Assembly: GCA_946480965.1 (NCBI GenBank)
Contig: CAMLMI010000001.1
Coordinates: forward strand, 1 to 46,525
Origin: an uncultured Verrucomicrobiales bacterium
GTDB lineage: Bacteria > Verrucomicrobiota > Verrucomicrobiae > Limisphaerales > CANJSG01
Length of the DNA: 46,525 nucleotides
Direction: 5' to 3'
The translations under genes were made by a program, and so were the position numbers. Positions 39,030 through 46,525 of this stretch are shown in pieces; the stretch's first letter is position 1, and each line of letters starts with the position of its first letter. The notes below the pieces were generated by a model, which was not told the origin of the DNA, ran no database searches, and was given only the letters and a program-made list of their open reading frames with translations.

Positions 39030-41138
39030 TTATCTCTGCGGGGCCGCGTCGCGGATCAGCCGCTTGAGCTCCTCGACTTCCCGGCGCAGGGCCCGCAGTT
39101 CGGCGTCCTTGTCTTCGAGCTTGCGGTTGAGGCCCTGGATGGCGGCGAGCGCGACGCCGTCGAACTCGAGGGTGGAGATCGTCGTGTCGTCCGTGCCGGG
39201 GTAGAAGGCGCGCTTGAAGTCCTGCGCCATCGGGCCGAGGTGCGGCGTCGTGGCGTCGTCTTCCCAGACATAGTTCCAACGGTCGATGGGGATGGAGGCG
39301 AGCTTTTCGAGGACTTCCCGTCCGTCCACGGCGGCGCGGTTCTTCTTCAGGGCCCGGTCGGACGGGGTGTTCCAGGAGGTCAGGTTCGGGCCCAGGACCA
39401 CGCCGCTGTTCGTCGAGGGGCCGGTCTGGATGCGGAACCCGCCGAGGGAGCGGAAGACCACCTGGTTGGAAGCCGTGGTGCTGACATCGGCGTCGTGGCC
39501 GTCTCCCCAGACGAAAGAGCCCTGGTGCAGCGCCTTGGCCCGCTGGCCGGCGGCGAAGGAATTCGGGGCCAACGCGGCGTTGAGCGTGCCGCCGGGGATG
39601 GTGGCGTTGCGCGCGCCGTTGGTGTTCAGGTAGCCGCCGCCGACGACGGCGTGGGGCGCGTCGTTGAGGATCGCGTTGGAGCGGCCGCCGGCGAGGGTCG
39701 CGGAACCGGAGTTCGTCAGGACCACGTTGAACTGGCCGCCGGAGACCACCGCCTGGCTGGAGTTCGTGGCGATGAAGTTGTTCCGGCCACCGCCGATGAC
39801 CGCGTGGGACGAACCGGCACCGATGGCGTTGCCCTCCCCGCCGGAAACGGTGGCGCGGGCCGAGTTGTTGCCCACGGAATTGACGCTGCCGCCGGCGATG
39901 GTGGCGCCGTCCGCGTTGAGGTGGACGCGGTTGTTGAACCCGCCGCCGATCGTGCCGAAGTCGGCCTCCACGCGGTTGAAGACCGGATTGGTCAGCGGGG
40001 GATAGGCCGGCGCGCCGCCGCCGGCAATGACGACGCCCATCGCTCCGCCGCCGACCGAGTTGCTGGCATAGCCGCCGACGATGTTCGGGGCGCCGTTCGT
40101 GGTGGGTTCCAGGCGCAGGGCCCGGACGTTCCGGACGTGGAAGTTGAGGGGGAAATTGTCGGTCGTGCCGAGGAACGCGTTGGTCGAGGCCGGGTTGTTC
40201 GTGTCGGTCACGCGGGCGTTGCCGGAGAGGGTCCAGAAGGCCCCGGTCAACAGGCTGGGGGCGAGGTCTTCGCGGACGACGGTGCCGTTGGCGATCTCGC
40301 CGGTGGTCACGGCGTTGGAGGCCAGCATGGCGGTGGTGACGGCGTTGCTGGCGATGCCGACGGTGTTGCTCACGAGACTAAGGCCGGGACCGGCGTATTG
40401 GACGAAGTTGGTGAAGCCGGCGGGCACGTCCGTCACGTTGGTCCACGCCACGCCGCGCGCGTGGCTGGCATACGGCGCCGGGGTGATGAGCTGGGCCGGC
40501 TCCAGACGGGAGAAGCCATGCAGGCCGTCGTTGAACCAGATGCGGAGGCGAAGTCCCGGCCGGGCGAAGACGGAGGCGTCCAGGTTCTGCATCGCGAGGG
40601 AGGTCAGATCGCCCAGGACGACGGTGAAGGCCCCGCCGGAAACGGGCAGGCTGACGGAATTCAACGGCTGGCTGCCGGAGACGCTGGTGCCGTCGTTGCT
40701 CCAATGGGTGACGACCGCCGCTTCGCCGCCGGGCGGATCGATCACCACCGTGGGGTTCGCGGTGTAGCCCGCGCCGGGATTGTTCACGTCGATCCGGATC
40801 ACGGACCCGTTGGTGTTGATCACGGCCGTGGCCTGCGCGCCGGTGCCGCTGGCGTCGATGATCGTGACGCGGGGCGCATTGGTGTAGCCGAAGCCGGAAT
40901 TGTTCACGGTGTAGCCGACGACGAAGCCGTTGACCACGGTGGCCGCGGCGAGCGCCTGGCCTTCGGCGGAGGCCACGGTGACGAGGGCGAACTTGAACTG
41001 GCCGGTGCCGGTGAAGTCCTGGCCCTGGACCTGGACGCGGCCCTGATAGGTGAAGGCGCCGGACTGGGCGGTGGCGGGCTGCGGCACGAGCGCGAGAAGG
41101 GCGGCCCAGCAGACGAGGCGGAGGATCAGGTGTTTCAT
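39030..41138 (-). CDS. Secreted trimeric-fibre protein with self-cleaving S74 chaperone domain
   Basis: The 702-residue protein has a signal peptide (about 1-24, ending PQPATAQS). A beta-rich N-terminal part follows (GAFTYQGRVQVQGQDFTGTG). In the centre is a row of Gly/Asn-rich repeats of YadA-head type (ATVSGGEGNAIG, AVIGGGRNNFIA, AVVSGGQFNVVL, ATLAGGRSNAIL, AVVGGGYLNTNG). From residue 593 comes the intramolecular chaperone domain of peptidase family S74: SDRALKKN with the nucleophile S593, then a C-terminal coiled coil (about 668-695). In known cases trimerises, folds the fibre and cuts itself before the serine. I start it at the ATG at 41136-41138. No phage genes are nearby. Confidence 0.88.
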   Translation of the reverse strand: MKHLILRLVCWAALLALVPQPATAQSGAFTYQGRVQVQGQDFTGTGQFKFALVTVASAEGQALAAATVVNGFVVGYTVNNSGFGYTNAPRVTIIDASGTGAQATAVINTNGSVIRIDVNNPGAGYTANPTVVIDPPGGEAAVVTHWSNDGTSVSGSQPLNSVSLPVSGGAFTVVLGDLTSLAMQNLDASVFARPGLRLRIWFNDGLHGFSRLEPAQLITPAPYASHARGVAWTNVTDVPAGFTNFVQYAGPGLSLVSNTVGIASNAVTTAMLASNAVTTGEIANGTVVREDLAPSLLTGAFWTLSGNARVTDTNNPASTNAFLGTTDNFPLNFHVRNVRALRLEPTTNGAPNIVGGYASNSVGGGAMGVVIAGGGAPAYPPLTNPVFNRVEADFGTIGGGFNNRVHLNADGATIAGGSVNSVGNNSARATVSGGEGNAIGAGSSHAVIGGGRNNFIATNSSQAVVSGGQFNVVLTNSGSATLAGGRSNAILNDAPHAVVGGGYLNTNGARNATIPGGTLNAALAPNSFAAGQRAKALHQGSFVWGDGHDADVSTTASNQVVFRSLGGFRIQTGPSTNSGVVLGPNLTSWNTPSDRALKKNRAAVDGREVLEKLASIPIDRWNYVWEDDATTPHLGPMAQDFKRAFYPGTDDTTISTLEFDGVALAAIQGLNRKLEDKDAELRALRREVEELKRLIRDAAPQR

Positions 41139-41187
41139 GGCAGGAATCCCACGGCCATGAAATGGAACCGACGCGCGTTCCGCCAAC

Positions 41188-42153
41188 CTAATCTTCGCGC
41201 TTGGCCCAGCGCCCGGCCAGCCAGGTGCAGAGCACGAGCTGGAGCGGATGGTAGATGAGGATGGGCAGAAGGATCAGGCCGAGCGCGGGATCGGCCCCGA
41301 ACATGAGCTGTGCCATCGGCACGCCCGAGGCCAACGTCTTCTTCGACCCGCAGAACACGGCCGCGATCCGTTCCTCGACCGGAAACTTCAGCGCGTCGCA
41401 GACCAGGCCCGCGAGGAACATCACGAGGCCGAAGAGCCCGAGGCTGGCCACGGTGGCGACCAGGACGGACCTTGCCCCGTGGCCCGACCAGACGTCGGCC
41501 TTCACCGAGTCGCAGAACGACGTGTAAACGAGCAGCAGGATGGTGAGCCGATCGACGACTTGGATGAAGGGCTTGCGCCGCGCGATGAAGGTTCCGATCC
41601 AGGGCCGCAACGCCTGTCCGGCCACCAGCGGCAGCACCAGCCAGCAGACGAGATCGAGGATCACGGGGCCGAGCGGAAGCGCTTCGCCGCCGCTCCGCAT
41701 CATCCAGCCCATCCACAGCGGAGTGAGGAAGACGCCGAGCAGGCCGGAGAGCGTGGCGTTGAAGACGGCGATGGCCACGTTGCCGCGCGCCGCCGCCGTG
41801 AGCGCGACGGATGACGACACGGTGGAGGGCAGCGCGCAGAGGTAGAAGAGACCGAGCTTCAAGCCGTCGGAGATCGAGTCGCCCGCGAGCGCGAGCCCCG
41901 CGATCCCGAGCAGCGGGAAGAGCAGGAAGGTGCAGCCCTGGACGACGAGATGGACGGGCCAGCGGAGCGTCCCCGCCTTCAACGCCGCGAAGGGCAGCGC
42001 CGCGCCGTGCAGGAAGAAGATCAGCGCGACCCCGCCCTTGGTCAGGATCTCCGGCTGCATCCAGCCGCCGCGCGCGCCGGGTTCGGGAAAGAACCAGGCC
42101 AGGACCACGGCCAACAGCATCCCGGCGAGGAACCAGTCGAAGGTGCGTTTCAT
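41188..42153 (-). CDS. Bile acid:sodium symporter-like (SBF-like) transporter
   Basis: The 321-residue protein has about nine hydrophobic spans and matches the SBF-like branch of the bile acid/Na+ symporter superfamily (PF13593). Visible family marks are EILTKGGVALIFFLHGAALP near the start, ALPSTVSSSVALT in the middle (conserved core motif) and FCGSKKTLASGVPMAQLMF at the C-terminal inverted repeat. The substrate of this branch is mostly unknown. The start is the ATG at 42151-42153; a TTG just before could extend by one codon. It lies downstream of a strong hairpin (42163-42197) and of the beta-propeller gene. Confidence 0.9.
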   Translation of the reverse strand: MKRTFDWFLAGMLLAVVLAWFFPEPGARGGWMQPEILTKGGVALIFFLHGAALPFAALKAGTLRWPVHLVVQGCTFLLFPLLGIAGLALAGDSISDGLKLGLFYLCALPSTVSSSVALTAAARGNVAIAVFNATLSGLLGVFLTPLWMGWMMRSGGEALPLGPVILDLVCWLVLPLVAGQALRPWIGTFIARRKPFIQVVDRLTILLLVYTSFCDSVKADVWSGHGARSVLVATVASLGLFGLVMFLAGLVCDALKFPVEERIAAVFCGSKKTLASGVPMAQLMFGADPALGLILLPILIYHPLQLVLCTWLAGRWAKRED

Positions 42154-42162
42154 CAAGGGGCA

Positions 42163-42197
42163 CCGGGACCGCAGCGAGCCTTCGGCTCCGGTCCCGG
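42163..42197. repeat. Strong two-step hairpin upstream of the SBF-like gene
   Basis: CCGGGACCG (42163-42171) pairs with CGGTCCCGG (42189-42197), and inside it GAGCC pairs with GGCTC (42176-42180 and 42184-42188) around a TTC loop. It lies between the beta-propeller stop and the SBF-like start, 10 bp from that start, with no T-run. It could block a ribosome or act as another palindromic element. Confidence 0.8.
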
Positions 42198-42231
42198 CGC
42201 AGCCACGCTAGGGGAAAGCTCCGGGCGCTGG

Positions 42232-43383
42232 CTAGTCGGCCTTCAGGCGGAAGAAGCGGTTCGTCGGCGCGGTCGGATAGGAATGGACGAGGTTGGTGCC
42301 GCTGAGGGCGGGGGCGTTGGTTTCCAGGGACCAGCCGCTGGCGGAGCCGAAGGCACCGGAGGATTCGAGACGGAAACGTTTGGTGAACCGGGGCCAGAGC
42401 AGGCGCACTTGGTCGTTCGTTCGCTCCAGTTCCAGCCTCGGCGCGCGAGGCGTGAAGGCCAGCGAGACCGGAGTTTCGCCCGCCGTGCCGACCGGCTGCA
42501 CGAAGACGTCGATGAACGCGCCCGTGCCGCCGTCGTAGCGCAGCACCGAGCGCGTGCCGGCGCTGCACACGTAGAGGCGCCCGTCGGGCCCGAAGGCGAT
42601 TCCATCCGGCCCGTTCAATCCGCCCGCGCCGGACGCGACGAAGGTTCCCGCCGCAGGGAAGGTGGTCGGCGGGGCCGTGGCCACGGCGGTGAACCGCAGC
42701 ACCGCGTGGTTGCTGGAACTGCCGACGAACAGATCGCCGTTGGCTCCGAAGGCCAGGCCGGTTGCCCCGCCCAGTCCGCCCGCACCCTCGGGCACCACGG
42801 TGTCCAGATGCGCGCCGGTGGCGGGATCGAAGCGGACGATGCCGACCGCGGCGTCCGCCACGTAGAGCCGTCCGTCCGCGCCGAAGACGAGATCGGCCGG
42901 GTTCACGAGGACATTGGTCCCGAACTCGGCGACCTTGGCTCCCGTGGCCGCGTCGAAGGAAACGATGCGGCCGGGACCGAACACTTCGTTCTCCGTATCG
43001 AAGACCCGACCCGCCACGTAGAGCCGCGAATCGGGTCCGAACCGGCAGGCCGTCGGCATCGTGATGTGGAGCGAGTCGTAGGCCACGAACTGCCGGATGA
43101 ACTCGCCCGTGCGGCCGTCGAAGCGGTGGATCGAGCCGAGCCCATAGGTCGTCGTGGGCAGGTAGAAATCCCCGTCGGCGCCGAAGACGCCGCCATCGAT
43201 GGAGACGGCGGAGACGAACGGGATGAAGTCGGCCTTCGGCGCACCGGTCGCCTCGTCGATGGTGGCGACGGCCAGGGCGAGGTGGTTGCCCGGCCGGGTG
43301 ACGAGGAGATCGGCCCGGGCCGCAACCGGCAGGAGGGCCAGCCCGGCCCACGCCCAAACCAACGGGAAGAACGAATTTTTCAT
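42232..43383 (-). CDS. Secreted NHL/SMP-30-like beta-propeller protein
   Basis: The 383-residue protein has a signal peptide (about 1-26, ending in VAARA) and then about six repeated blade segments with LYVAG/LYVAD/LYVCS strands (PDSRLYVAGRVFD, ADGRLYVADAAVG, PDGRLYVCSAGTR) and FDPATGAHL-type turns. Such NHL-type propellers bind ligands or act as hydrolases; no catalytic residues are visible. The tail WPRFTKRFRLESSG ... NRFFRLKAD resembles the aromatic C-terminus of the LamG protein. The start is the ATG at 43381-43383. Confidence 0.85.
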   Translation of the reverse strand: MKNSFFPLVWAWAGLALLPVAARADLLVTRPGNHLALAVATIDEATGAPKADFIPFVSAVSIDGGVFGADGDFYLPTTTYGLGSIHRFDGRTGEFIRQFVAYDSLHITMPTACRFGPDSRLYVAGRVFDTENEVFGPGRIVSFDAATGAKVAEFGTNVLVNPADLVFGADGRLYVADAAVGIVRFDPATGAHLDTVVPEGAGGLGGATGLAFGANGDLFVGSSSNHAVLRFTAVATAPPTTFPAAGTFVASGAGGLNGPDGIAFGPDGRLYVCSAGTRSVLRYDGGTGAFIDVFVQPVGTAGETPVSLAFTPRAPRLELERTNDQVRLLWPRFTKRFRLESSGAFGSASGWSLETNAPALSGTNLVHSYPTAPTNRFFRLKAD

Positions 43384-43548
43384 GACCACGAAGCGCCCGG
43401 TTTCCAATGGGATGACGTTTCAGGAGGTCGCCCGGTTCGGCGTTTCGCGCAAGCGCATTTTCGGACCGGGCATGGTCTCCGCAAGAGGCGCCGGCGGAAG
43501 CGGCCGGTCCGGTTCACCCCCTGCGGGATCAAGGCGGAGGAACGCCGC

Positions 43549-44787
43549 TCAATCCTTCCACACGCCGATGTCGTGGCCGTGGGCCGCGTGGACCTGGGGC
43601 TGGCCGCGTTCGTCCTCGGGATATTCGAAGACGCGGTTCTCGAAATTCCGGATGACCACGCGGCGGCCGTTGAGCTGCTTGATGTATTCCGGATTGATCG
43701 GGACCTTGCCGCCGCCGCCCGGGGCGTCGATGACGTATTGCGGCACCGCGTAGCCGGTGGTGTGGCCGCGCAGGCCCTCCATGATCTCCAGCCCCTTCTG
43801 CACGCTGGCGCGCAGGTGGGCCGAGCCGGCGATGAGGTCGCACTGGTAGAGGTAGTAGGGCTTCACCCGGCACATGAGGAGCTTCTGGACGAGCGCCTTC
43901 ATCACGGGGAGGGAATCGTTCACGCCCTTGAGCAGCACGGACTGGTTGCCGAGCGGGATGCCGGCATCGGCCAAGCGACCCAGCGCCTCGCGCACCTCGG
44001 TGGTGAGTTCGCGCGGGTGGTTGGTGTGGACGCTGATGAAGAGCGGATGAAACTTCCGCAGCATGGCGCACAGCTCGGGCGTGATGCGCTGGGGGAGAAA
44101 GATCGGCACGCGGGAGCCGATGCGGAGGAACTCCACGTGCGGGATCTCGCGCAACTTCGTGAGCAGATATTCCAGTTTCTCGTCGCTGAAGAGCAGCGGG
44201 TCGCCGCCGCTCAGGAGCACGTCGCGGATCTCCGGGTGCTCCCGGATGTAGGCGATCTGCCGGTCGAACTCGGGATGGAAATCGTAGCCGCTGGCGTTGC
44301 TCACGAGCCGCGAGCGCGTGCAGTAGCGGCAGTAGGCCGCGCAGCGGTCGGTCACGAGAAAGAGCACGCGGTCCGGGTAGCGGTGAACGAGGCCCGGCAC
44401 GGGCGAATGGGAATCCTCGCCGCAGGGATCGCTCATCTCCCACGGCGCAGTGTGGGTTTCCTCCACGCGCGGCACGACTTGGCGGCGGATCGGGCAGTTC
44501 TCGTCGGCCGCGTCGATCAGGCTGAAGAAGTAGGGCGGAATGGCCATCGCCAGCTTGTTCTCGCCGGCGAGGACCGCGCCGAGACGTTCCTCGGGCGTGA
44601 GGGTGGGGAGAAACTTCTCCAGCTGCTCGACCGTGGTGATGCGGTGCTTGAGCTGCCATTTCCAGTCGTTCCACTGCGCGTCGGGCACGTTGCGCCAATA
44701 GCCGCGGCCGGCGGAGCGGAACTGCTTCAATTCCTGGGAAACTGCGGAGGGCGAGTCGGGATCTTCACCGGAAGGGTCCAAATACAT
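43549..44787 (-). CDS. kamA: L-lysine 2,3-aminomutase (radical SAM, PLP)
   Basis: The 412-residue protein has the radical-SAM cluster motif RCAAYCRYC (C149, C153, C156), DVLLSGGDPLL (SAM-binding GGDP), the PLP lysine K361 in DAPGGGGKVPI, and the lysine-specific acidic residues D317 (YLYQCDL) and D354 (VIDAPGGGG), which match the two Asp residues that hold substrate lysine in the clostridial enzyme. It makes beta-lysine from lysine. The usual partner, beta-lysine acetyltransferase, is not adjacent, so whether the product is an osmolyte, a catabolic intermediate or a modification precursor is open. EpmB-type proteins are shorter, which favours KamA. Confidence 0.92.
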   Translation of the reverse strand: MYLDPSGEDPDSPSAVSQELKQFRSAGRGYWRNVPDAQWNDWKWQLKHRITTVEQLEKFLPTLTPEERLGAVLAGENKLAMAIPPYFFSLIDAADENCPIRRQVVPRVEETHTAPWEMSDPCGEDSHSPVPGLVHRYPDRVLFLVTDRCAAYCRYCTRSRLVSNASGYDFHPEFDRQIAYIREHPEIRDVLLSGGDPLLFSDEKLEYLLTKLREIPHVEFLRIGSRVPIFLPQRITPELCAMLRKFHPLFISVHTNHPRELTTEVREALGRLADAGIPLGNQSVLLKGVNDSLPVMKALVQKLLMCRVKPYYLYQCDLIAGSAHLRASVQKGLEIMEGLRGHTTGYAVPQYVIDAPGGGGKVPINPEYIKQLNGRRVVIRNFENRVFEYPEDERGQPQVHAAHGHDIGVWKD

Positions 44788-45015
44788 TGTGCGCGGACTA
44801 TAGGAGTGAAGCCCTTCGGGTCAAGGGACGCACCCGCCGCGTGCATTGGGGTTTCAGCCTTAGTTTTTGGTGATTGGCAAACGCCAACTCAGACGGAAGC
44901 TACGCTGGAGAAATCATGGGCTCTCCGAAGGAAGAGGAACCCTCCCTAGCGCCGAGTTTTCCACGAGGGAGTTTGTTCTCTGCTTCCCTGATGGCCTGCG
45001 TTTTTACACAGGCTC

Positions 45016-46026
45016 TCAGGTGGCGTTCTCGATTTCCCCGTCGGCCGGACCGGTGCCGACGGTGGCCGATTCCGCCTTGGCCCGCGAGGCCTCGACCTTG
45101 ACGTAGTGGAGCACCACGGGCGCGAGGATCATGCCGGGGATGCCCATGAGCCGCTCGCCGATCAACAGGCCGATCAGGGTGAGCCACATGGGATTCTTGA
45201 TGCGGCTGCCGATGATCTTGGAGTTCAGGAAATACTCGAACTTGTGGATCACGATCAGGTAGCCGAGCGCGAGCGCGGCCATCTTGGGCGAGATGACCAG
45301 GCCCACGCAGGTGATGACGGTGTTGCTGATCAGGTTGCCGATGATGGGCAACAGTCCGCAGGCGAAGGTGAAGATCGTCAGCAGCGCCGCGTGCGGGAAC
45401 CCGGCGGCGAAGAGGAAGATGCCGGTGGCGGCGCTGTTGATCAGCGAGATCAGGATCTGCGCGCCCATCACGACGCGGAAGCTGGCGTAGAAGGTCTTGA
45501 ACCGCCGCATGATCTCCTGGGCGGAGAGGGCGTAGAGGCTGTCGCGGCGGAAGCTCGGGTCCTCGTCCAGTTGCAGCTTCGAGTTGAAGAAGAGGCTCAC
45601 CGCCAGCACCGCGCCGATGATGAGATAGACCACCTGGAAGACGACCATCGTGAGCAGGTGGTGCAGGTTGCGGATCTGGAGCTGGGCCTGCTGCTTTAGG
45701 AAATCGAGCAGCTCCACGTGGTTCTTGAAGGGCAGCTCGAACTCCACCTTGGCCGCCAGTTCGTTCACCTTGGGGATCGTTTCGTCCGCCAGCTTGGGAA
45801 AGGCCACGTAGGCGCGTTTTCCGAAGTAGAGCGTGCCCAGCGAGACCCCGGCGATCAGCACGGTGAAGAGCGTCACCGCCAGCGCCTTGTTGCCCCGGTA
45901 GGCGAAGGTCCGCAGCGCGAGGTAGCCGAACATCGTCGTGAGCAACAGCGTGGCCATGTGCAGCCAGCCGACGAAGAGCAGCATCACGGCCATGAAGACG
46001 TAGGAAATCCGCTGGGGACGAGTCAT
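45016..46026 (-). CDS. AI-2E/PerM-family permease-like membrane protein
   Basis: The 336-residue protein has about seven to eight hydrophobic spans: three near the N-terminus (SYVFMAVMLLFVGWL, LTTMFGYLALRTFA, AVTLFTVLIAGVSLGTLYF), a soluble helical part (about 85-130), and then YLIIGAVLAVSLFF, FACGLLPIIGNLISNTVI and GERLMGIPGMILAPVVL. The last two are the conserved core of the AI-2E transporter (PerM/YdiK) family. Family members export autoinducer-2 or act as Na+/H+ antiporters, so the substrate cannot be stated. I chose the ATG at 46024-46026; longer starts would run through the palindromes at 46083-46230. Confidence 0.88.
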   Translation of the reverse strand: MTRPQRISYVFMAVMLLFVGWLHMATLLLTTMFGYLALRTFAYRGNKALAVTLFTVLIAGVSLGTLYFGKRAYVAFPKLADETIPKVNELAAKVEFELPFKNHVELLDFLKQQAQLQIRNLHHLLTMVVFQVVYLIIGAVLAVSLFFNSKLQLDEDPSFRRDSLYALSAQEIMRRFKTFYASFRVVMGAQILISLINSAATGIFLFAAGFPHAALLTIFTFACGLLPIIGNLISNTVITCVGLVISPKMAALALGYLIVIHKFEYFLNSKIIGSRIKNPMWLTLIGLLIGERLMGIPGMILAPVVLHYVKVEASRAKAESATVGTGPADGEIENAT

Positions 46027-46321
46027 CGCGCCCAGTAAATCGCGACGCGGCGGACAAAGCGCAAGGGGATTCACGGCCCGCGTAGGTCGGGCATCCTTGC
46101 CCGGTGTCGGTGAACCGGCGGAGAGCGGACCCACCCCTGACCCATCCCAAGAGGGGGGACCGGGAATGCGCTTCGGCATTCGGGTGACGTTCTGCCTCAT
46201 CCCTTCCTGGGAGGGGTAAGGGGGGGCGCCCAAGGACCGAGGAATTTTACGCGCCAGCCAGTTTCTGATGGACGCTTCTCACATGCGCCCGCTATTTCAG
46301 CGCCGTTCCAAGGAACAATCC
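46027..46321. repeat. Divergent intergenic region with palindromic repeats
   Basis: This 295-bp space between the permease and the partial gene at the right edge has GTAGGT followed by a hairpin CGGGCA-TCCT-TGCCCG (46088-46103), matching the GTAGG-bordered family at 11568 and 12425. It also has GAATGC/GCATTC (46164-46181), and a diverged inverted pair of CCCCTGACCC-ATCCC type (about 46134-46157 and 46197-46224). No gene fits. Confidence 0.75.
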
Positions 46322-46525
46322 ATGAATCCCGTTAAACTTCTGCTCATCGCCGGAACCGTCGCGACGACGGCCGGTGCCCAATCCCTCGAACTCCGGCCCG
46401 CCGTTTCAGGAATCAATGGCAAGATCGATTACGCCGGCGGCGTGATGGAGTCCGAGACCTCACACAATTTCTCCGGCAGCCTTTCGCTCCCGGTCGGAAA
46501 CCGCTTCGGTTTCCAGGGCGACCTG
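46322..46525 (+). CDS. Start of an outer-membrane protein gene (runs off the window)
   Basis: The first 68 residues are visible. A signal peptide MNPVKLLLIAGTVATTAGAQ is followed by short alternating strands (LELRPAVSGINGKIDYAGGV, SGSLSLPVGNRFGFQGDL) that look like the first hairpins of a beta-barrel. AAGGAACA precedes the ATG at 46322. The family cannot be named from this part. Confidence 0.7.
   Translation, partial: MNPVKLLLIAGTVATTAGAQSLELRPAVSGINGKIDYAGGVMESETSHNFSGSLSLPVGNRFGFQGDL

Noticed and set aside
39030..41138. A phage tail spike gene
   Set aside because: It has a Sec signal peptide, and there are no capsid, tail, terminase or integrase genes in the window.
41950..44949. A 999-codon open frame on the plus strand across the SBF-like, propeller and kamA genes
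   Set aside because: It crosses three well-supported minus-strand genes and the spaces between them; the composition is arginine/glycine-rich and carries no motif.
44788..45015. A repeat or terminator behind the AI-2E-type permease gene
   Set aside because: The possible stems (GCCTG/CAGGC at 44994-45013 and CTCCCT/AGGGAG at 44942-44971) are short with long loops and lack a T-run on the minus strand; I cannot support either call.
1..46525. CRISPR arrays, tRNA or rRNA genes
   Set aside because: The repeats seen are palindromic and irregularly spaced without unique spacers of constant size, and I found no tRNA cloverleaf or rRNA sequence when reading both strands; a covariance-model scan was not possible.

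Overview
The window is a high-GC, gene-dense chromosomal segment of a Gram-negative bacterium, most probably a member of the Verrucomicrobiota. This placement is inference. It rests on large secreted LamG/Ig proteins, secreted proteins ending in an aromatic RxR-type tail, beta-barrel outer-membrane proteins, many dispersed palindromic repeats, and no nearby phage or plasmid genes. I see no rRNA, tRNA, CRISPR array, transposase or integrase.

Layout. 1-2.0 kb (minus): the N-terminal part of an RsmB-type rRNA methyltransferase and DNA polymerase IV (dinB), separated by a hairpin array that supplies the dinB stop codon. 2.2-6.0 kb (plus): three tightly packed genes (multi-membrane-span protein with TPR-like tail, polyprenyl-phosphate-sugar-synthase-like glycosyltransferase, methyltransferase) that look like one lipid-linked sugar operon. 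6.2-10 kb: glutamate dehydrogenase, divergent from an ECF sigma factor / anti-sigma factor / secreted protein unit; a near-perfect 32-bp inverted repeat lies between them. 10.2-15.7 kb: queE, a class III aminotransferase with two repeat sequences inside its reading frame, a GH88-type hydrolase, a duplicated CbiX-type chelatase and a stand-alone response regulator with a strong terminator. 15.8-23.5 kb: a processive membrane glycosyltransferase, an FGGY kinase with a TrmN6-type methyltransferase, a PAS histidine kinase, and upp with an M24 aminopeptidase. 23.8-28.9 kb: a 999-residue LamG protein, an outer-membrane protein, a small TPR protein and a Rieske ferredoxin.

28.9-33 kb is a compact stress and envelope island: a 40-residue membrane peptide, an entericidin-like lipoprotein and CsbD on the minus strand, and Dps, an Lmo0937-type membrane peptide, a DUF883/ElaB-type protein, YqjE- and YqjK-like proteins on the plus strand. 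It is followed by an outer-membrane protein gene broken by a frameshift, a 57-residue protein and a zinc-ribbon metallopeptidase. 34.3-39.0 kb is a three-gene signalling operon: a CHASE3 hybrid histidine kinase, a receiver-kinase and an NtrC-type sigma-54 activator. Together these read as a general stress response next to a possible controller, although the regulatory link is not shown by the sequence.

39-46.5 kb (mostly minus): a self-cleaving S74 trimeric-fibre protein, a bile-acid:Na+ symporter-like transporter, a secreted beta-propeller, lysine 2,3-aminomutase and an AI-2E-type permease, then the start of another outer-membrane protein on the plus strand.

The most unusual theme is the number of unrelated short palindromic repeat families, placed between genes, at a stop codon and in frame inside a coding sequence, with no mobilising enzyme in view.
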